A stretch of 46,803 nt of DNA from an uncultured Gluconobacter sp. (lineage in GTDB: Bacteria; Pseudomonadota; Alphaproteobacteria; Acetobacterales; Acetobacteraceae), in contig CALFLO010000012.1 of the NCBI GenBank assembly GCA_937880175.1, forward strand, positions 1 to 46,803. Direction: 5' to 3'. The translations under genes and the position numbers were made by a program. A model generated the notes under the pieces. It was not told the DNA's origin, searched no databases, and saw only the letters and a program-made list of their open reading frames with translations. This document shows, one piece after another, positions 44,801-46,803 of the stretch; the first letter of the stretch is position 1; the number at the start of each line of letters is the position of its first letter.

Positions 44801-46803
44801 CCGCCGCCGACCGACTGAGCCAGAATCCCTGCGGAATCATCCCCATTCGTATCGATACTTCCATGATCAACCTTGACGATCGTAATTCTGCCGTTCCCGC
44901 CAGCAGAACCTGAACTTCCAACATTCCCGGAAAAATCAAGTTTGAGAATACTCTTCTCTATATTCCCCGTGGCATCTTTAGGGGCATTTGATTGATCATT
45001 ACTGATTCCAAGCATCTCCAGAAACGAGGAGAGCGCCTGTAAAAACGCGTCGTGCACATCCTCGTCCTCTTTCGACGCTTCTGAAGTCGCCAAACTGCTG
45101 TCACTCGTCCCATTCAGGAAGGAATAACCACCGCCACCGCCTATGCTTTGGGCAATAATACCGTCGGACTGCTGACCGTAAGTCACGATGCGGCCGCTAT
45201 TGGAAACCGTGACAGCGCCACCGTTAGACGAGGCCCCGCCCGTACCGCCTATATTGACATGCCCTGATAAACTCACGGCTTTTTGCGAACTCGTCGCACT
45301 CCCACCGACGCCGCCACCGCCGCCGATGCTCTGGGCCAGAACACCAGATGAAAAATCCCCGACAGTCTTGATCTGACCAGAATTTTCAACGGTTACCCGC
45401 CCACCATTGCCGCCTTTTCCGCCACTTCCACCAACCGAAACAGTCACATTTAATCTGTTGATGCCGTCGCTGAAAGCAGCGCCACCTATACCGCCTCCGC
45501 CGCCAATTGACTGTGCCTCAATCCCTGGAGACGCCGTTGATCCGTTGGTAAAGATGCTGCTCCAGTTGTTGACAACAACAGCTTCACCGACCCCACCGTC
45601 ACCCCCACTTCCACCAATCGACACAGTAAGGTTAGCATCTATCGGTGCCTTCGAAGCACCCTCCTCTAGAGTATCATTAAATTCCTTCAGTTTGTCTTGG
45701 TAAGTAAGCTGAAGAGCCGCCAGGCCAACAAAAAATGTCGATTTGGAGATTTTTTCTGCAATAGATGCATTCTTATCCATAATAACGTTCATGGAATCCA
45801 GAATACTGGTTAACGCCTTCGCTCTTGCCATAGCCGTTTTTATTGAAGAATAATCTTTCAGAGCCGTTTTCTTTGAAGCAAAATCTCCAGATTTATATGC
45901 CTCCCTGATAAGGGAGGTGACGAACTTAAATGTATTTTCATCCCAAATGGACGTGTTTGTCTTGGCATAGCCGCCACCGTTCCCACCACCACCACCAATA
46001 CTCTGAGCCAGGATCCCGGCGGATCCCGCCAACTGGGTTACGATCTTTCCACCGGGTTTATTGACGACCGTGACGCTACCGCCGCTGCCGCCTTTTCCAC
46101 CGGATCCGCCGATCGTAAGGTTTCCACCTATCGTCCCAGCGCCACCACCAAGAAATCCTTTCGCAGTCCCTCCGCCACCGCCGACACTTTGAGCAAGAAT
46201 ACCCTCGGAATTGGCACCCTGTGTTTCAATGAGTCCCGTATTGAAGACGGAGACACTCTGGCCCACCCCGCCGTTGCCCCCCGAACCACCCAGCGAGGCA
46301 TTTACAGTGATACTGTCTGCGAGACTTAAAACGTCTATGGCCTTGTTCGTTACGCCCTCTATACTTTCAGGAAGGGTCAAGCCGACTTTGGTTGTGGTAT
46401 CGACAAGAGAACTAGCGCCGCCGCCGCCGCCGATGCTGCTTGCAAAAATGCCACCTGAAAAATCTCCGGTGGTTTCGATACTCCCGTCATTGGTGACAGA
46501 CACGTCCCCCCCGCTGCCGCCGTTCCCACCTTTTCCGCCAAGGGCGACCGTAAGACCGATATTACCCTGAAAACTCCCTAGGTTTCCGATTGTTGTCACA
46601 TCGCCGCTTGTGCCGCCTCCGCCGCCAATACTCATGGCGGAGATCCCCTGCGCCCCGGCCCCCTGAGTCTGGATCTTTCCGGACGTTTCGTTGACAACTT
46701 TAACGTATGAACTATTGCCTCCACCACCGCCGCTTCCGCCAAGAGTCAAGCCAACGGTGAGTGCTTTTTGGCCAACGGAAGGAAAGGCGCCCAGATAAGA
46801 CCA
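41890..46803 (-). CDS. Giant glycine-rich autotransporter, N-terminus outside window
   Basis: About 1,637 residues are present, open to the right edge. The passenger is built of repeats ending in 'GILAQSIGGGGG', followed by a variable strand and 'GG.GG.GG.V.V.N.G.I.T.G..S'. I count 13 SIGGGGG-type turns, a beta-helix-like surface domain. Between residues about 260 and 370, and again about 540-610, non-repetitive stretches (one helical and lysine-rich, one acidic) interrupt the repeats at the glycine turns. The last about 270 residues form the autotransporter beta-barrel (from 'GECLWLRQGGARVEQLSGG') ending in 'LRFNYHF', the aromatic terminal residue recognised by the BAM machinery. It is likely an adhesin or surface-structure protein; the signal peptide would lie beyond 46803. 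Confidence 0.92.
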   Translation of the reverse strand, partial: WSYLGAFPSVGQKALTVGLTLGGSGGGGGNSSYVKVVNETSGKIQTQGAGAQGISAMSIGGGGGTSGDVTTIGNLGSFQGNIGLTVALGGKGGNGGSGGDVSVTNDGSIETTGDFSGGIFASSIGGGGGASSLVDTTTKVGLTLPESIEGVTNKAIDVLSLADSITVNASLGGSGGNGGVGQSVSVFNTGLIETQGANSEGILAQSVGGGGGTAKGFLGGGAGTIGGNLTIGGSGGKGGSGGSVTVVNKPGGKIVTQLAGSAGILAQSIGGGGGNGGGYAKTNTSIWDENTFKFVTSLIREAYKSGDFASKKTALKDYSSIKTAMARAKALTSILDSMNVIMDKNASIAEKISKSTFFVGLAALQLTYQDKLKEFNDTLEEGASKAPIDANLTVSIGGSGGDGGVGEAVVVNNWSSIFTNGSTASPGIEAQSIGGGGGIGGAAFSDGINRLNVTVSVGGSGGKGGNGGRVTVENSGQIKTVGDFSSGVLAQSIGGGGGVGGSATSSQKAVSLSGHVNIGGTGGASSNGGAVTVSNSGRIVTYGQQSDGIIAQSIGGGGGYSFLNGTSDSSLATSEASKEDEDVHDAFLQALSSFLEMLGISNDQSNAPKDATGNIEKSILKLDFSGNVGSSGSAGGNGRITIVKVDHGSIDTNGDDSAGILAQSVGGGGGAGGFVIADQAPWWQRLGSFSLGSSGLGGTGGNGSSVRVSLDNNAVITTRGMRSTGILAQSIGAGGGATDWEHFTDIISRLGASNASRGRGGVVRVSLSQSQINTFGDQSFGILAQSIGGGGGNASFDTSTLAGAAGYISNLNVELGGSGTSSGDSGAVDLSLVGSEVTTEGYGAVGIVAQSIGGGGGSASIYYGNAVGSGSPTYLLGGGSGQPYGDGNSVSVSLSKDTLVSTKGDSSDAFLLQSIGGGGGLFDLDAAANAGGSFVQVSQQFGSAAVTGNGGDITFNVADDSLVRISTTGEKSDGIFAQTLGGGGGTFVGVADRTGDGKSGSNRNVSGMGGDISVSLANAIVTATGKDAYGVYLQSGVQNSSGAVSARGNNGRISLTTNGIIAGGSGNGAAIRFDGGTTANTIEIGADGVISAASGSAIYAPSSFVNVSNSGLIAGNYESAGGTFTNDGIYQSLVNGRISFSGGGAGIGSFINRGTLDIGGVGQIGTLKISGGTTELAGRMLVDVSSNSALTQNSDQLQADRLVVNGMTVVPNVIGDLLKGSFTIAKANDVNVQSAIQTAGEAGPISWSVETQRVNAGGGQVVLTPHADFLKSLDVPATRTERALLNSLQNAWSRQNSDMAPVFGAMANITSSQEYAHTVDSLTATENVAQSAVLQTLGAGESLDASMACPSFEGKSSLIREGECLWLRQGGARVEQLSGGSSDPFKASAVETRVGGQKQISPHWFIGGTAGEKTSWLSATDGLTSSNGQSVDIALSARRQTGPFQLAAALHGGYGWFNVRNTFLTEDALWRTTNRTSTWTGGARFRAAYQFVFGNWYVMPRVDFDVVYSSMPGYSLMNEQNELNARAMHQWTEFNEPELEAGARVPLGKTDWLRLWVNVGGNFIVGNGLTQRVSYSQPGQSGISFMSTAGIPSTMLDVGTGVQFVKTDKYELMGTGKAQISDHFMTQQGTLRFNYHF

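Noticed and set aside
44449..46570. Proline-rich plus-strand frames opposite the autotransporter
   Set aside because: They are the reverse complement of glycine-rich codons (GGN gives NCC), an expected artefact.
42000..46803. Glycine-repeat DNA considered as a CRISPR-like or satellite array
   Set aside because: Repeat units vary in length and sequence and stay in one reading frame as protein repeats; no constant repeat-spacer pattern.

Overview
The window looks like a chromosomal or large-plasmid stretch from an acetic acid bacterium (Acetobacteraceae, alphaproteobacteria). This rests on the high-GC coding style, a DnaE2-type mutagenesis polymerase, IS5-family elements of types common in these bacteria, and two large TonB-dependent receptors with associated hydrolases. 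The genus cannot be fixed by eye. No rRNA, tRNA or CRISPR array was seen.

Layout. (1) 1-5.1 kb: the 3' part of dnaE2 (its 5' end lies outside the window), an intact IS5-family element 16 bp after its stop, and a tightly coupled ParD-like/methionine aminopeptidase pair behind a promoter with a palindromic operator. (2) 5.2-16.4 kb: a regulator-dense metabolic block. SDR oxidoreductases, an SRPBCC protein, an ACMSD-like amidohydrolase and a VOC protein are each paired with a local regulator (TetR, LysR, AraC, YafY/WYL, LysR). Two strong operators are visible: a duplicated TetR-type inverted repeat and a perfect 15-bp palindrome between the VOC and YafY genes. (3) 16.7-26.3 kb: an accessory, defence-like island of poorly characterised genes. 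It holds an 828-aa protein with a zinc ribbon and a PD-(D/E)xK-like nuclease motif, two different uracil-DNA-glycosylase-fold-like proteins, an AT-rich Mrr-like nuclease candidate, an unknown 182-aa protein, and a phospholipase-D-type nuclease broken by an IS and by a 7-bp tandem duplication. Degenerate copies of a hairpin-bearing intergenic element recur between these genes. (4) 26.3-33.7 kb: a minus-strand operon (TonB receptor, nitrilase-family hydrolase, MFS permease, N-formylglutamate amidohydrolase-like enzyme, small unknown protein), divergent from a MocR-type PLP-binding regulator. The intergenic region carries two exact 23-bp direct repeats. (5) 33.9-41.3 kb: a second minus-strand operon (TonB receptor, secreted metzincin-like metalloprotease, secreted amidohydrolase), probably for peptide capture and breakdown, ending in a good intrinsic terminator. 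(6) 41.9 kb to the end: the C-terminal part of a very large glycine-rich autotransporter with an outer-membrane beta-barrel.

How the parts work together. Regions 4 and 5 are nutrient-scavenging modules: outer-membrane import plus amide- or peptide-cleaving enzymes. Region 2 looks like a set of inducible small-molecule reductase/detoxification genes. Region 3 is the most likely place for an undescribed system. Its gene content (nucleases, DNA-glycosylase-fold proteins, zinc ribbon, compositional shift, IS decay) resembles anti-mobile-element islands, but no gene there could be tied by eye to a named defence system.
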